A DNA stretch of 64,000 nt from Archaeoglobus sulfaticallidus PM70-1 (GCF_000385565.1 NC_021169.1:558001-622000); one strand, 5' to 3'. Counted from the first letter of the stretch, positions 26,962-35,877 are shown. Notes: a model not told the origin generated them from the letters alone. Numbers and translations are program-made.

Positions 26962-27630
26962 TTACTGGAAGAGACTTCCAATTATTTTCTTTTCTGCCCC
27001 TCTAAGCCTCTTCAAAAATGCGTTCTTAGATATGCCGTTTAGCTTTGCAAGTTCAAAAAGGCTGCATTTTCTTGGTACTTCATAATACCCCCCTGAATAT
27101 GCTTGTTTCAGTGTTTTTAGCTGTATTTCTGTAAGCTTTTCAAGGCTTTCAGCGAATTTTGAAACAATATCTATATTTGCGAAAATCTTAATCAGACTGT
27201 CAACCTCAATTTCCTTCACTTTCTCAACATACGTATTGCTTGAGATTTCAAGGTTTTCTATTACCGTATTTCTTGAATGTTTGTCAGGGACGAGTACTAT
27301 CCATCTTTCTACTCCATTCGAAATTATGATTGGTGGTATAACTCTGCCACCAGATTTAACAACGGCTTTCCATGCGTATGTTGGTCTCATTTTGTAAATG
27401 ACACCAAGCTCATACTTGGTTTTTGATGTTATGGTTATATCCCATATACCTGTCTTTCTCATTCTCTCTATCAGATCATCTCTGAAAACGTCACCTGAGA
27501 ATATAGAATAGAGAATTTCGTAATTATCGTGAAAATCAACTGTGAGGATGTTTACATCCATATCGCTTTTTTCGCTGACAGCGATATTGCAACAATCTTC
27601 TTGATATAGTGTAAGCATCAAGGCATGCAT
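26962..27630 (-). CDS. HTH_10 (bacterio-opsin activator type) transcriptional regulator
   Basis: A 222-residue regulator. The last 55 residues are an HTH_10 domain: LTEIQLKTLKQAYSGGYYEVPRKC, then ELAKLNGISKNAFLKRLRGAEKK. The N-terminal 150 residues form an uncharacterised sensor part. HTH_10 proteins are archaeal activators or repressors. It is divergent from the lactate permease, with a 141-bp shared upstream region that holds a 6-bp inverted repeat, so it probably controls the lactate genes. Confidence 0.82.
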   Translation of the reverse strand: MHALMLTLYQEDCCNIAVSEKSDMDVNILTVDFHDNYEILYSIFSGDVFRDDLIERMRKTGIWDITITSKTKYELGVIYKMRPTYAWKAVVKSGGRVIPPIIISNGVERWIVLVPDKHSRNTVIENLEISSNTYVEKVKEIEVDSLIKIFANIDIVSKFAESLEKLTEIQLKTLKQAYSGGYYEVPRKCSLFELAKLNGISKNAFLKRLRGAEKKIIGSLFQ

Positions 27631-27700
27631 ATTAACTCACCTATTATTGTGACAGATTCTCGAAAGTTTACAGCCATAGAGAGGCATTTGATAAAATACT

Positions 27701-27722
27701 TGTGGTTCACAGGTTTACCACA
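27701..27722 (+). promoter_or_regulatory. inverted repeat upstream of lactate permease
   Basis: TGTGGT and ACCACA form a perfect 6-bp inverted repeat with a 10-bp spacer, about 50 bp before the permease start, in the region shared with the divergent HTH_10 regulator. The size and place fit an operator. Binding is not shown. Confidence 0.35.
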
Positions 27723-27771
27723 CGAATTAATAATGTTATTCTATTTTCATTTAAGAAGGGAGGTGTCGTGC

Positions 27772-28716
27772 TTGATTGAGGCTTTAATAGCTGCAACACC
27801 GATATTACTTGTACTGGTACTGATGGCAGGTTTTAGGATGTCTGCAATGAAAGCGATGCCAATTGGCTGGCTTGTTACAGTGATCATAGCATATGCCTAC
27901 TGGAAGATGCCACTGCAATGGATTGCGGCAGCAACTGTGAAGGGGACTCTTGTGGCCATATCAATCCTGCTTGTAGTATTTGGTGCAGTCTACCTGTATT
28001 ACGATGCCAGGCTCAGCGGTGCAACAAGGGCGATTACAAGGGGAATGATGAGTCTATCCAGGGACAGAAGAATTCAGGCTGGGATTGCATTTCTTCTCGT
28101 GACCTTCTTCGAGGGTGCTGCAGGCTTTGGAACGCCGGGAGCTATTGTTGGACCTCTGCTTGTTGGAATCGGCTTCCCACCGGCAATAGCAGCTCCACTC
28201 GTGCTGATATTCGACTCGTCTCCTGTATCTTTCGGAGCTGTCGGTATTCCGGTGTGGGGAGGGCTTGGCGCATCTCTCGACAGTCCTGTCGTTGAACAGG
28301 TGCTGTCTCAGTACGGCATAACTCTCCAGCAGTTCCTTTACAAGGATGTCACATTCTGGACGGCAACGCTTCACGGCATTATGGCAATCTTCGTTCCACT
28401 TATGGGCGCAACTTTCCTTGTGATATGGAGCGGTGGAAAGCTCAGCGATGTCAAAGATGCAGTTCCATCATTGTTGCTTGCTGGCTTGAGCTTTGCAATT
28501 CCCTACTGGCTTCTTGCAAGATTCTTTGGTCCAGAATTCCCATCGCTTGTTGGTGGTATTATCGGTCTTGCTATCTATGCCGCACTGCTTAAAGCTGGCT
28601 TTGCACCGAAAACAACATGGGACTTCCCAAAGAAGATGGATGTTGGCGAGGAGCATGTAAAATACGAGAGAGAGAGTTTACAATGCTTGAGGCTATGGTT
28701 CCATATGTTCTTCTGA
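27772..28716 (+). CDS. lctP: L-lactate permease, N-terminal part (reading frame broken)
   Basis: LctP-family lactate:proton symporter, first part, about 300 residues with eight or nine membrane helices. It includes the family segments FFEGAAGFGTPGAIVGPLLVG and PVSFGAVGIPVWGGL. The TTG start at 27772 is chosen because a GGGAGGTG ribosome binding site lies at 27758-27765. At a GA dinucleotide tract (28666-28676) the frame departs from the family, and the last 14 residues are not LctP-like. The C-terminal part continues in another frame from the same spot. Deleting one GA unit would join them into one protein of normal length (about 540 residues). Confidence 0.85.
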   Translation: MIEALIAATPILLVLVLMAGFRMSAMKAMPIGWLVTVIIAYAYWKMPLQWIAAATVKGTLVAISILLVVFGAVYLYYDARLSGATRAITRGMMSLSRDRRIQAGIAFLLVTFFEGAAGFGTPGAIVGPLLVGIGFPPAIAAPLVLIFDSSPVSFGAVGIPVWGGLGASLDSPVVEQVLSQYGITLQQFLYKDVTFWTATLHGIMAIFVPLMGATFLVIWSGGKLSDVKDAVPSLLLAGLSFAIPYWLLARFFGPEFPSLVGGIIGLAIYAALLKAGFAPKTTWDFPKKMDVGEEHVKYERESLQCLRLWFHMFF

Positions 28717-29411
28717 CAGCAGGATTGCTTTTAACAAGGCTTGTTCCATCAATCAAAGCATTTTCAACAAGCTTTCTGACAATTCCTATTGGCAACATCC
28801 TCAGCACTTCGCTTTCACACACATTCAAGCTGCTCTACAATCCAGGAACGATATTCATAATCGCAGTCCTGGTTAGCAATGTTATTTTCAGATTGAGTCC
28901 AAATCACACAAAGAATGCCCTGAAGACCACTGCAAAAGGAGTAGCTCCGGCAGCCATAGCTTTAATCTTTGCTGTATCTCTGTCTCAGATAATGATGAAC
29001 TCCGGCCACAATGAGGCTGGAATGGACAGCATGCTGAAAGTCATGGCTGAAAGCCTCGCAATGGCGACAGGGAAGGGATACATATTCCTTGCAGTCTTCG
29101 TTGGAATACTCGGAGCATACATGGCTGGGAGCAACACCGTATCGAACATCCTCTTTGGTGGATTTCAGTTTGAGATAGCCGGCTTTGTTGGATTGCCAAA
29201 GACCATAGTGGTTGCACTGCAAAATGTTGGTGGTGCTGTGGGTAACATGATCTGTGTCCACAACGTTGTTGCAGTCTGTACAACATGCGGAATTTTAGGC
29301 AGTGAAGGAGAAGTAATCAGAAAGAACCTACTGCCAAGTGCACTGTATGCAATTATTGTCAGCGTTGTGGCAGCAATAGTCGTATTCGCTCTGGCTCTGA
29401 ATCTCGTTTGA
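28683..29411 (+). CDS. lctP: L-lactate permease, C-terminal part
   Basis: The remaining part of LctP, about 242 residues from ATG 28683, with six or so membrane helices and the family motifs QIMMNSGHNEAG, GAYMAGSNTVSNILFGGFQ and LQNVGGAVGNMICVHNVVAVC. The open frame extends further upstream (to about 28617), but that stretch is the wrong frame of the N-terminal half. The GA-rich sequence just before ATG 28683 could act as a weak ribosome binding site, so two polypeptides are conceivable; a frameshift mutation or a sequencing slip is simpler. Confidence 0.85.
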   Translation: MLEAMVPYVLLTAGLLLTRLVPSIKAFSTSFLTIPIGNILSTSLSHTFKLLYNPGTIFIIAVLVSNVIFRLSPNHTKNALKTTAKGVAPAAIALIFAVSLSQIMMNSGHNEAGMDSMLKVMAESLAMATGKGYIFLAVFVGILGAYMAGSNTVSNILFGGFQFEIAGFVGLPKTIVVALQNVGGAVGNMICVHNVVAVCTTCGILGSEGEVIRKNLLPSALYAIIVSVVAAIVVFALALNLV

Positions 29412-29435
29412 GTCTTTTGAATTAATTTTAATTTA

Positions 29436-29443
29436 TTTTTTTT
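29436..29443. terminator. oligo-T terminator between convergent genes
   Basis: An eight-T run in a very AT-rich 117-bp gap between the convergent lctP and lldD genes. Archaeal transcription stops at such T tracts without a hairpin. Only the plus-strand direction (lctP) has the T run in the right sense. Confidence 0.4.
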
Positions 29444-29528
29444 AAGAAATTTAGAGAAATGATTTTGAATTTTAATATCTGTGATTGCTCGTGTTTAATG
29501 AGTCCGGTTAAGTTCGCAGACCAAAAAA

Positions 29529-30464
29529 TTAGAAAATTACTGCCTCTCTGTTTATCTCGCCAACTTCTTTAAAGCCAGTTAAAACCATAATTCGCTTAAG
29601 TTCTTCTCCTATCACCTCAAGAATTTCTTTAAGCCCGTTCTCAAAAGCGAGAGCGTAAACAACTGGTCTTCCAATGAGAACAAAGTCCGCATTCAGCGCA
29701 AGAGCCTTGAGTACATCGCTGCCATACCTGAACCCGCTGTCGACACCTGTCTCAACAACCTTTTCAACATTTGCGAGTATCTCAAGAGGTGAAACCGCTG
29801 AATCAATAACCCTGCCACCATGGTTAGAGATGACGACAGCGTCGCTGAAGCTTGATGCATCGTAATAATCCTTCTCGCTGAGCACACCTTTAACTATAAA
29901 CGGCAGCTTTGTTGTTGATGCGATGTCCTCAAGCTCTTTTTTGCTCAGCGCCTTCATACCACCATATGCTATAACGCTCTTACCAACTTTAATTCCGGCG
30001 GCAGAGTCGATGTCTATGCCAACAGCAAGAGCTTTGGATTTCTCTGCCCTTTCAATTTCCTGATAGATTTTATCCCTGTCTTTCATCGGCTTTATTATCC
30101 ATACAAATGGCTGCTCAAAGCTCTCAACATCATCCTGTATCGGATAACCAATCCAGGGCACCACTCCAGCATCCCACGATTCCTTGATTATTCTGTGAAA
30201 GCATCGTGCATCAACTGATTTCACAAGCCCTGAAAGTGGAGCGGGCATCACAGGCATGGAGATTTTCCTGCCGAGAAACTTCGATGACAGACTTGGCTCG
30301 ATGTCGCCAATAACGCGCATTTTTATGCCTATTGAGTCAAGAACTTCCCTGTTCCTTAAAATCGTTAAACCCCTCTCAGTTCCACCTTCGAGAATAGATA
30401 AATTTACTCCTTTTCTTGATAAAATTTCTCTCGCTTCTCCAATGATCTCATCGACACTTCTCAT
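29529..30464 (-). CDS. lldD: FMN-dependent alpha-hydroxy-acid (L-lactate) dehydrogenase
   Basis: A TIM-barrel flavoprotein of 311 residues, in the glycolate oxidase/LldD family. The catalytic His is in VISNHGGRVID, with the preceding lysine in FIVKGVL. The FMN phosphate loop is in SGFRYGSDVLKALALNADFVLIGRPV. It is shorter than bacterial LldD (about 380 residues), as in archaeal members. It would oxidise L-lactate to pyruvate. It faces away from glcD and toward lctP, so it is transcribed separately within the lactate island. Confidence 0.85.
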   Translation of the reverse strand: MRSVDEIIGEAREILSRKGVNLSILEGGTERGLTILRNREVLDSIGIKMRVIGDIEPSLSSKFLGRKISMPVMPAPLSGLVKSVDARCFHRIIKESWDAGVVPWIGYPIQDDVESFEQPFVWIIKPMKDRDKIYQEIERAEKSKALAVGIDIDSAAGIKVGKSVIAYGGMKALSKKELEDIASTTKLPFIVKGVLSEKDYYDASSFSDAVVISNHGGRVIDSAVSPLEILANVEKVVETGVDSGFRYGSDVLKALALNADFVLIGRPVVYALAFENGLKEILEVIGEELKRIMVLTGFKEVGEINREAVIF

Positions 30465-30553
30465 ACCACTTACTTTACTTTAATGTATTATAATTTTTCA
30501 TGGCTCACATGTAAACCTCAACTATCATCCATTATTGTGGGAAATACCAATCA

Positions 30554-31945
30554 ATGGATGTTGTTAACAAGCTGAGGGAGATTGTTGGAGAAGAGAATGT
30601 CAGCGATGATGAGCTCGTCAAAGCCCTGCATGCAAAGGATGCCATAGGCAAGGTTGGCGAAGCAATAGCAGTCGTATTTCCAGAAAACACCGAGCAGGTA
30701 GCAAAAATTGTGAAATTCTGCTACGAGAATGGAATAAAGATTTATCCTCAGGGCAGTTCGACAGAGCTGAGCGGCTCTTCAACACCTCACAGAGGAATAG
30801 TAATCAGCTTTTCAAAGATGAACAGTATTGAGGAGATAAATATTACTGATGGCTACGCTGTCGTTCAGCCCGGTGTGAGGCTTGTTGAACTTGAGGAAGA
30901 GCTGAACAAGCATGGATACATGTTTCCAGTAGATCCTGGCTCCTTGCGCTCAGCGACTGTTGGAGGGGCGATAAACACGGGAGCCGGAGGGATGAGAGGG
31001 GCGAAGTATGGAACGATGGTTGATTGGGTTCTTGGGCTCGAGGCTGTGTTGCCGACAGGTGAGATCATAAACATCGGTTCAAAAACGCTGAAGTGCAGGC
31101 AAGGCTACAATTTAACAAAGCTCATAGTTGGGAGCGAAGGCACGCTCTGCCTTGTAACCAAAGCAATTCTGAAGATTGCACCTATGTCTGAGAATATGGT
31201 TTATGCTGCAGCTTTCTTTGAGACTGCTGAGAAAGCAATGGCTGCTGTGGCCGAAATAAGGAAAAGAAGAATTCTTCCTGCAGTGATGGAGTTCTTTGAC
31301 GAAGATGTTGTGAGGATGGGCAGAGAAATGGTCGATGTCGATGGCGAGGGAAACATGTTGATAATAGGTGTTGAGTGCAATCATGAAGCATCGGAAAGAA
31401 TTGCCTCAACCCTCAACGAGATTCTCAGCAGGGATGCAAGCAAGGTAATAGTTGCAAAAGATGCCAGAGAGGCTGAGGAGAAGAACCTTATGGGCCTGAG
31501 GAGAGCTTTCTATCCACTTGCGATAAAGCTCGGCTCAGAAGAGTTCAAAACATCTTCAACGCTCGTCTTAATAGAAGACTTTGCCGTTCCTGTTTCGAAG
31601 CTTCCAGAGGCAATAAATGCAGTTAAGGAGATTGGAAAGAAATACGGCTTTACAGTTCTGACAGGCGGACATGTGGGTGATGGAAACATCCACCCGATGA
31701 TATGGACTTCACCAGAGGACAAAGATATGCTGGATAAGGCTGAGAAGTTCTACATTGAGGTTATGGAAGTTGCCCTGAAGCTTGGAGGGACTGTTAGCGC
31801 TGAGCATGGAATTGGTGAGATGAAAAAACTCGGACTTGAGATGGAGATGAAGTACCGAAATAGCGAGAAAGCTCTGGAGATAATGAGGGAAATCAAGAAG
31901 GTGTTTGATCCGAAAAACATACTCAACCCGGGCAAGGTGATCTGA
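30554..31945 (+). CDS. glcD: FAD-linked (D-lactate/glycolate) dehydrogenase GlcD family
   Basis: A 463-residue FAD_binding_4 oxidase. The FAD-binding segment reads IKIYPQGSSTELSGSSTPHRGIVIS, and the flavin loop is in DPGSLRSATVGGAINTGAGGMRG. The C-terminal metal/substrate region has TGGHVGDGNIHPM and SAEHGIGEMKK. Enzymes of this group oxidise D-lactate, glycolate or other 2-hydroxy acids and pass electrons to iron-sulfur partners; the next gene, overlapping by one base, encodes such a protein. D-lactate is the likeliest substrate from context. Confidence 0.9.
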   Translation: MDVVNKLREIVGEENVSDDELVKALHAKDAIGKVGEAIAVVFPENTEQVAKIVKFCYENGIKIYPQGSSTELSGSSTPHRGIVISFSKMNSIEEINITDGYAVVQPGVRLVELEEELNKHGYMFPVDPGSLRSATVGGAINTGAGGMRGAKYGTMVDWVLGLEAVLPTGEIINIGSKTLKCRQGYNLTKLIVGSEGTLCLVTKAILKIAPMSENMVYAAAFFETAEKAMAAVAEIRKRRILPAVMEFFDEDVVRMGREMVDVDGEGNMLIIGVECNHEASERIASTLNEILSRDASKVIVAKDAREAEEKNLMGLRRAFYPLAIKLGSEEFKTSSTLVLIEDFAVPVSKLPEAINAVKEIGKKYGFTVLTGGHVGDGNIHPMIWTSPEDKDMLDKAEKFYIEVMEVALKLGGTVSAEHGIGEMKKLGLEMEMKYRNSEKALEIMREIKKVFDPKNILNPGKVI

Positions 31946-32250
31946 TGAAGGGCGCTCTACTCAGGGAGATATCAAGGTGCTCATTCTGTGGCTTTTGCGA
32001 GGCTGCATGTCCCACAAGGTTTATGATTAAAAGAAATTACACGCCAAGGGGCAGGATAAACACAATAATATTTGCCCTTAAAAACAGGCTAACGACCATC
32101 GAAAGTGTGAATGGTATCTTCTCATGCCTTGAATGTGGGGCATGCAAACCTTACTGCCCGGCAGGTATTGACATACCCAGAGTTATTAGGGAGTTCAGAC
32201 ACCTTGTAAGGGTTGAAGAAGTTGGAGTTTTAACCCAGGAGGTGAAATGA
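31945..32250 (+). CDS. two-cluster ferredoxin protein, N-terminal half of a GlcF/LutA-like unit
   Basis: A 101-residue protein with two [4Fe-4S] motifs, CSFCGFCEAACP near residue 12 and CLECGACKPYCPAGIDIP near residue 55. This matches the N-terminal iron-sulfur domain of GlcF. It starts one base inside glcD and overlaps the next gene by four bases (ATGA), so all three are coupled. It should carry electrons from the GlcD flavin to the CCG protein or to the membrane pool. Confidence 0.87.
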   Translation: MKGALLREISRCSFCGFCEAACPTRFMIKRNYTPRGRINTIIFALKNRLTTIESVNGIFSCLECGACKPYCPAGIDIPRVIREFRHLVRVEEVGVLTQEVK

Positions 32251-33179
32251 TGATCAGGCCAAAGTATGTAATCAACCTTCTCTCGGACAATATCAGGAAA
32301 ACCCGCAATCCTCTTGCAATTCCCAATGATTTGATAAACAAATGGTGGGATGGCGTAGAGAATAACGGCGAATGGCTTTTTTTCACAGGCATGCTCTATC
32401 AGCTAACACCCTACATAGAAACGGTCGTCAGATACCTTGAGAAGTTTGAAAACTCAAAACTTGAGGGCTTCCTATCTCTCTCAAACATCATACCAAAATT
32501 CTTATTCAGATTGATCAGCCTGCTGACATCCAGCAAGAACAAGAGCGAAGCGAATGAGATACTCAGAGGTATTTATTCTCTACTGAATGACGCAGGCATA
32601 GATGTTTATTACAGGCCAGAACTCGATTGCTACAGCGGAATCCTGCTCTACGACTTTGGAGATGATGAGGGCTTTGAGGAGCATGCCAAATTTGTGGCTG
32701 AAAATCTGGAAAAGGCGGGAGTGAAGAAGATAGTAACTGTTGACCCCCACACAACTTATGCGCTGAAGGTTCTGTATCCAAAGTATGCTGGCAAAAGCTT
32801 TGAAGTGAAAAATTATCTGGAACTGCTTGAAGGGAGAATTAGTGGAAAGGGTAATGGGAAAGTTGTTATCCATGATCCATGTTACTACGGAAGGTATCTT
32901 GAGATATCTGAAAAGCCAAGAAAGCTGCTTGAAAGCATTGGTGTTGAATATGCCAACATTCGTAACTCAGGAAACCTCACATCCTGCTGTGGAGGGCCAA
33001 TAGAGGCATTATCTCCAAAAATTTCGAGAGATGTAGCAAAGCTCAGGCTTGAAGAGCTTGGAAATGGCAGAATTGTAACAATGTGTCCTGTGTGCATGGC
33101 GAATCTGAGGAGAGCCGGTGGAAATACTGAGGACATAGCACTGTTGCTCAGGAGGTATTCAAATGGAAAAGCTGATTGA
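32247..33179 (+). CDS. CCG-domain (heterodisulfide reductase D / GlcF / LutA-like) protein
   Basis: A 310-residue protein. The C-terminal half has a full CCG motif: HDPCYYGRY, SCCGGP and MCPVCMANLRR, as in HdrB/GlcF/LutA. The N-terminal half has a weaker repeat (FFTGMLYQLTPYIE, CYSGILLYDFGD) that lacks most cysteines, so only one non-cubane cluster site seems complete. With the preceding ferredoxin gene it makes up a split GlcF. It overlaps the next gene by 17 bp. Confidence 0.82.
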   Translation: MMIRPKYVINLLSDNIRKTRNPLAIPNDLINKWWDGVENNGEWLFFTGMLYQLTPYIETVVRYLEKFENSKLEGFLSLSNIIPKFLFRLISLLTSSKNKSEANEILRGIYSLLNDAGIDVYYRPELDCYSGILLYDFGDDEGFEEHAKFVAENLEKAGVKKIVTVDPHTTYALKVLYPKYAGKSFEVKNYLELLEGRISGKGNGKVVIHDPCYYGRYLEISEKPRKLLESIGVEYANIRNSGNLTSCCGGPIEALSPKISRDVAKLRLEELGNGRIVTMCPVCMANLRRAGGNTEDIALLLRRYSNGKAD

Positions 33180-33531
33180 GGCGTTGAAGAGAAACAGCGT
33201 CGAAGTAATCATTTCTGAAGACCCTCACAGAGAAGCTGAAAAATACAGCAATGTTTTTGTGTGCGAGGCTGCGAGTGCCGCAGAAGATACTGGCATAATA
33301 TTCTTTGTCGGATTCGAGAAAAGAAAGAATGCTGCTCTTGCAGCCCATCACGTTGCCATTGTTAAAAAAGCGGACATAATGCCAGACACAATCTCTGCAT
33401 ACCTGCATGCCGCAAAGAAGGGAGACATAGTGTTTGCATCAAGCAGCGCATCGAAAACTGCAGACATTGAAGGAAAGCTCGTCTGGGGGATGCACGGGCC
33501 AAAGAAGCTTACAGTCATACTGGAGGGGTGA
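33163..33531 (+). CDS. lutC: short LutC-like LUD-domain protein
   Basis: A 122-residue protein with the LUD-domain end motif TADIEGKLVWGMHGPKKLTVIL, plus SSSAS just before it. Standard LutC is about 200-240 residues, so this is a compact version lacking the N-terminal third. LutC is one of three proteins needed for L-lactate use in Bacillus. It lies between the CCG gene and lutB, with a 3-bp gap to the latter. Confidence 0.75.
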   Translation: MEKLIEALKRNSVEVIISEDPHREAEKYSNVFVCEAASAAEDTGIIFFVGFEKRKNAALAAHHVAIVKKADIMPDTISAYLHAAKKGDIVFASSSASKTADIEGKLVWGMHGPKKLTVILEG

Positions 33532-33534
33532 GAA

Positions 33535-34626
33535 ATGGACATCTATTCTGCCATCAAAAATGAATCAATTAGAGCTGGAATTCTGCGCTCATGGAACAAT
33601 CTCCACAATGCGGTAGAGCAGAATTTGGAGCGATTTCCGTTTCTAAGGGATTTTGCTAAGGATGTTAAAGAGGCTAAGCTTGAAATCGCAAAGAATTACG
33701 AGTACTGGATAGATAAGGCGGCAAAAGCACTTGAAGATGCAGGAGCTACAGTGTATTTTGCTGAAAACGCTGAAAAGGCGAGAAAAATTGCTGGAGAAAT
33801 TGTTGGAAGTGGAAAAATCGTTGTGAAGGCAAAATCGATGGTTTCTGAAGAAATTCATTTGAGAGAATATTTACAGCAGCTCGGCAATGAAGTCTGGGAG
33901 ACCGATCTTGGCGAGCTTATAATTCAGCTTGCCAATGACAAGCCGATGCACATAGTCATTCCTGCTTTGCATTATTCCGAGCAGCAAGTTGCAGAAATTT
34001 TGAAGAAAATAGGCATAGAAGGAAGAAATGCTGAAGAGATGGCTAAAGGCGTGAGAGTTTTCATGAGGGAGAAGTTTAAGAATGCTGATGTTGGAATATC
34101 TGGATGTAATGCTTTCTCCGTTGAAAATGCGAGAGTATTCCTTATCGAAAATGAGGGCAACATAAGATTATCGACATCACTACCAAAGACATACATTGCG
34201 CTCATAAGCATTGATAAAATACTGCCAGATGATATTTTAGCTTTGAAATCCGTCATTGTTCAGGCAGCATTCTTTGGCACCTTCCCTCCCGGCTACATCA
34301 ATGTCAACAGACCTGTTGCAGGCCAAGAAATGCACGCTATATTTATAGACAACGGTAGAAGCTCGACAGAGTTTGTGGAGCAGCTCTCATGCGTTAGATG
34401 TGGGAGATGTCAGCTCGAATGTCCAATTTTCCAGCTTTCCGGCAACATCTGGGGAGGAAGTGTTTATGGAGGTCCAATGGGCATGGGATGGAGTGCCATT
34501 ACTGGGGAGATGACAGAAAATGCATTTCTGTCGTGTCTCTGCAGCAAATGCAAGCATGTATGCCCGATGTACATTGACATTCCCGAGATAATCAGGAAGA
34601 TTAGAATAAAAATAGGTAAGGGGTAG
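33535..34626 (+). CDS. lutB: LutB-like iron-sulfur LUD-domain protein
   Basis: Residues 40-280 form the LUD domain (VVKAKSMVSEEIHLREYLQQLG, GISGCNAFSVENARVFLIENEGN). The C-terminal region has two cysteine motifs, CVRCGRCQLECPIF and CLCSKCKHVCPMYIDIP, that would bind two [4Fe-4S] clusters. At 363 residues it lacks the extra C-terminal domain of Bacillus LutB (about 470). It ends the lactate operon; the stop at 34626 is followed by transposon debris. Confidence 0.82.
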   Translation: MDIYSAIKNESIRAGILRSWNNLHNAVEQNLERFPFLRDFAKDVKEAKLEIAKNYEYWIDKAAKALEDAGATVYFAENAEKARKIAGEIVGSGKIVVKAKSMVSEEIHLREYLQQLGNEVWETDLGELIIQLANDKPMHIVIPALHYSEQQVAEILKKIGIEGRNAEEMAKGVRVFMREKFKNADVGISGCNAFSVENARVFLIENEGNIRLSTSLPKTYIALISIDKILPDDILALKSVIVQAAFFGTFPPGYINVNRPVAGQEMHAIFIDNGRSSTEFVEQLSCVRCGRCQLECPIFQLSGNIWGGSVYGGPMGMGWSAITGEMTENAFLSCLCSKCKHVCPMYIDIPEIIRKIRIKIGKG

Positions 34627-34648
34627 ATTATTGTACTTCTATTTTTTA

Positions 34649-35152
34649 TTATATGCTCTGATATGCTTTTAATTGTCGATTATAGTAAATGTTTTTACAA
34701 GAGCATAGGTCGATAGAGTTTCTCCAGCGCTGAATCCTGACTCGTTTAGAGATTCTGTCATTGTGAAGCATTTTAATGCAGGATTTTGTGTTGTGAGGAA
34801 TGTGAAATCCATAGATCTCTTCCATCTTCTTTTCAAGGTTTACTGGGTCTAGATTGATTTTGTAAGCTTTCACCACGATTTCTTCTGTTTCTTTGTCTAT
34901 TTTCTTAGGTTTTTTCTGTCTTCTAACTGGGATCTTGCCTATTTTTTCTTGAAGTTTTTGATGATTTGGTAGATTTGGTAGATTCTCTGCCTTGTTACTC
35001 GAAAGAATTTGGCTATCGTTCTTATCGTTTTTCCCTTGAGCCACAGTTTCACTATTCTTGCTAGATCTATGTTTGTTAGCTTTCTCACATACTCTTGGTG
35101 TAAAGTTATTTCGGGATAGTGAATTTTTCATATTGGAAAAGTTTAAATACAC
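34649..35152 (-). pseudogene. decayed transposase N-terminal fragment
   Basis: Two frames together give the start of a transposase. The 5' part reads LTNIDLARIVKLWLKGKT and IAKFFRVTRQRIYQIYQI (about 35088-34945), a helix-turn-helix. After a frameshift the downstream frame gives KPKKIDKETEEIVVKAYK and NLEKKMEEIYGFHIPHNT, a second HTH linker typical of IS481/integrase-type transposases. The catalytic DDE domain is missing. It marks one edge of the lactate island and lies directly upstream of the trp promoter. The assignment to an IS family is tentative. Confidence 0.6.
35142..35149 (+). promoter_or_regulatory. TATA box of the trp operon
   Basis: TTTAAATA at 35142-35149 is 45 bp before the trpC ATG at 35194, predicting a start near 35173 and a leader of about 20 nt. 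That is too short for attenuation. I see no clear operator palindrome next to it. Confidence 0.55.
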
Positions 35153-35193
35153 TACGGATGATTAGTCGTTCATGATAAGAATGTGCTTTGGTG

Positions 35194-35877
35194 ATGGACT
35201 TTGGTCTTGCTGAGAGGATAGAAGTGTACAGGGAGTTTGTAAATCCTGTTATAGCTGAAATAAAGACTTACTCCCCAATCCACGGAGATTTAGTCAGAAA
35301 CAGAAATGTTATAGACATCTTGAGAGCTTATGAGAATGCAAATGCTGTAGGCATTTCTTATATAACTGCAAGGGAGTTTAAGGGAGATTTTGAGAACCTT
35401 AAACTGATCTGCAAGGAGACCGAGCTACCGGTTTTGAGGAAAGACTTCATTCTTAGCAAAGAAGAGATAGAAAGGACAGCCAGTGCTGAAGCTTCAGCAA
35501 TTCTTCTGATTGCGAGATTACTGGGGCATAAAACCGCGGAATTCGTTGATCTGGCACATGAAAGCGATTTAGAAGCTCTGGTTGAAGTACATAGCGCAGA
35601 GGACATCCAGATTGTGGAGGAGAGCAAAGCAGAGATTATCGGGATAAATAATCGGGACATAATGAAGCTTGAAAAGGATGATGGAGATGTCTCGGTTACT
35701 GAGAGACTCTCTGGTTTGATATCGGTTAAAGGCAGGATTGTAGTTAGTGCAAGTGGAATCAGAACCCTTGAAGATCTAAAAAGAGCCCTGAAGTGTGCGG
35801 ATGCTGTTCTGATTGGTACAGCTCTGATGATGGCTGATGATCCAGAGAGCAAGCTCAGAAGCTTTGTAGAGGGATAG
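35194..35877 (+). CDS. trpC: indole-3-glycerol-phosphate synthase
   Basis: Closes the indole ring in tryptophan synthesis. It is a TIM barrel of about 227 residues, near the usual archaeal length. Landmarks are AEIKTYSP (catalytic Lys), VLRKDFI (catalytic Lys), GINNRD, and SASGIRT with IGTALM for phosphate binding. ATG 35194 is preferred; TTG and GTG codons just upstream are alternatives. First gene of trpCDEGFBA. Confidence 0.94.
   Translation: MDFGLAERIEVYREFVNPVIAEIKTYSPIHGDLVRNRNVIDILRAYENANAVGISYITAREFKGDFENLKLICKETELPVLRKDFILSKEEIERTASAEASAILLIARLLGHKTAEFVDLAHESDLEALVEVHSAEDIQIVEESKAEIIGINNRDIMKLEKDDGDVSVTERLSGLISVKGRIVVSASGIRTLEDLKRALKCADAVLIGTALMMADDPESKLRSFVEG

Noticed and set aside
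35150-35193. Tryptophan attenuator or leader peptide before trpC
   Set aside because: The predicted leader is only about 20 nt and has no Trp-rich frame or hairpins.
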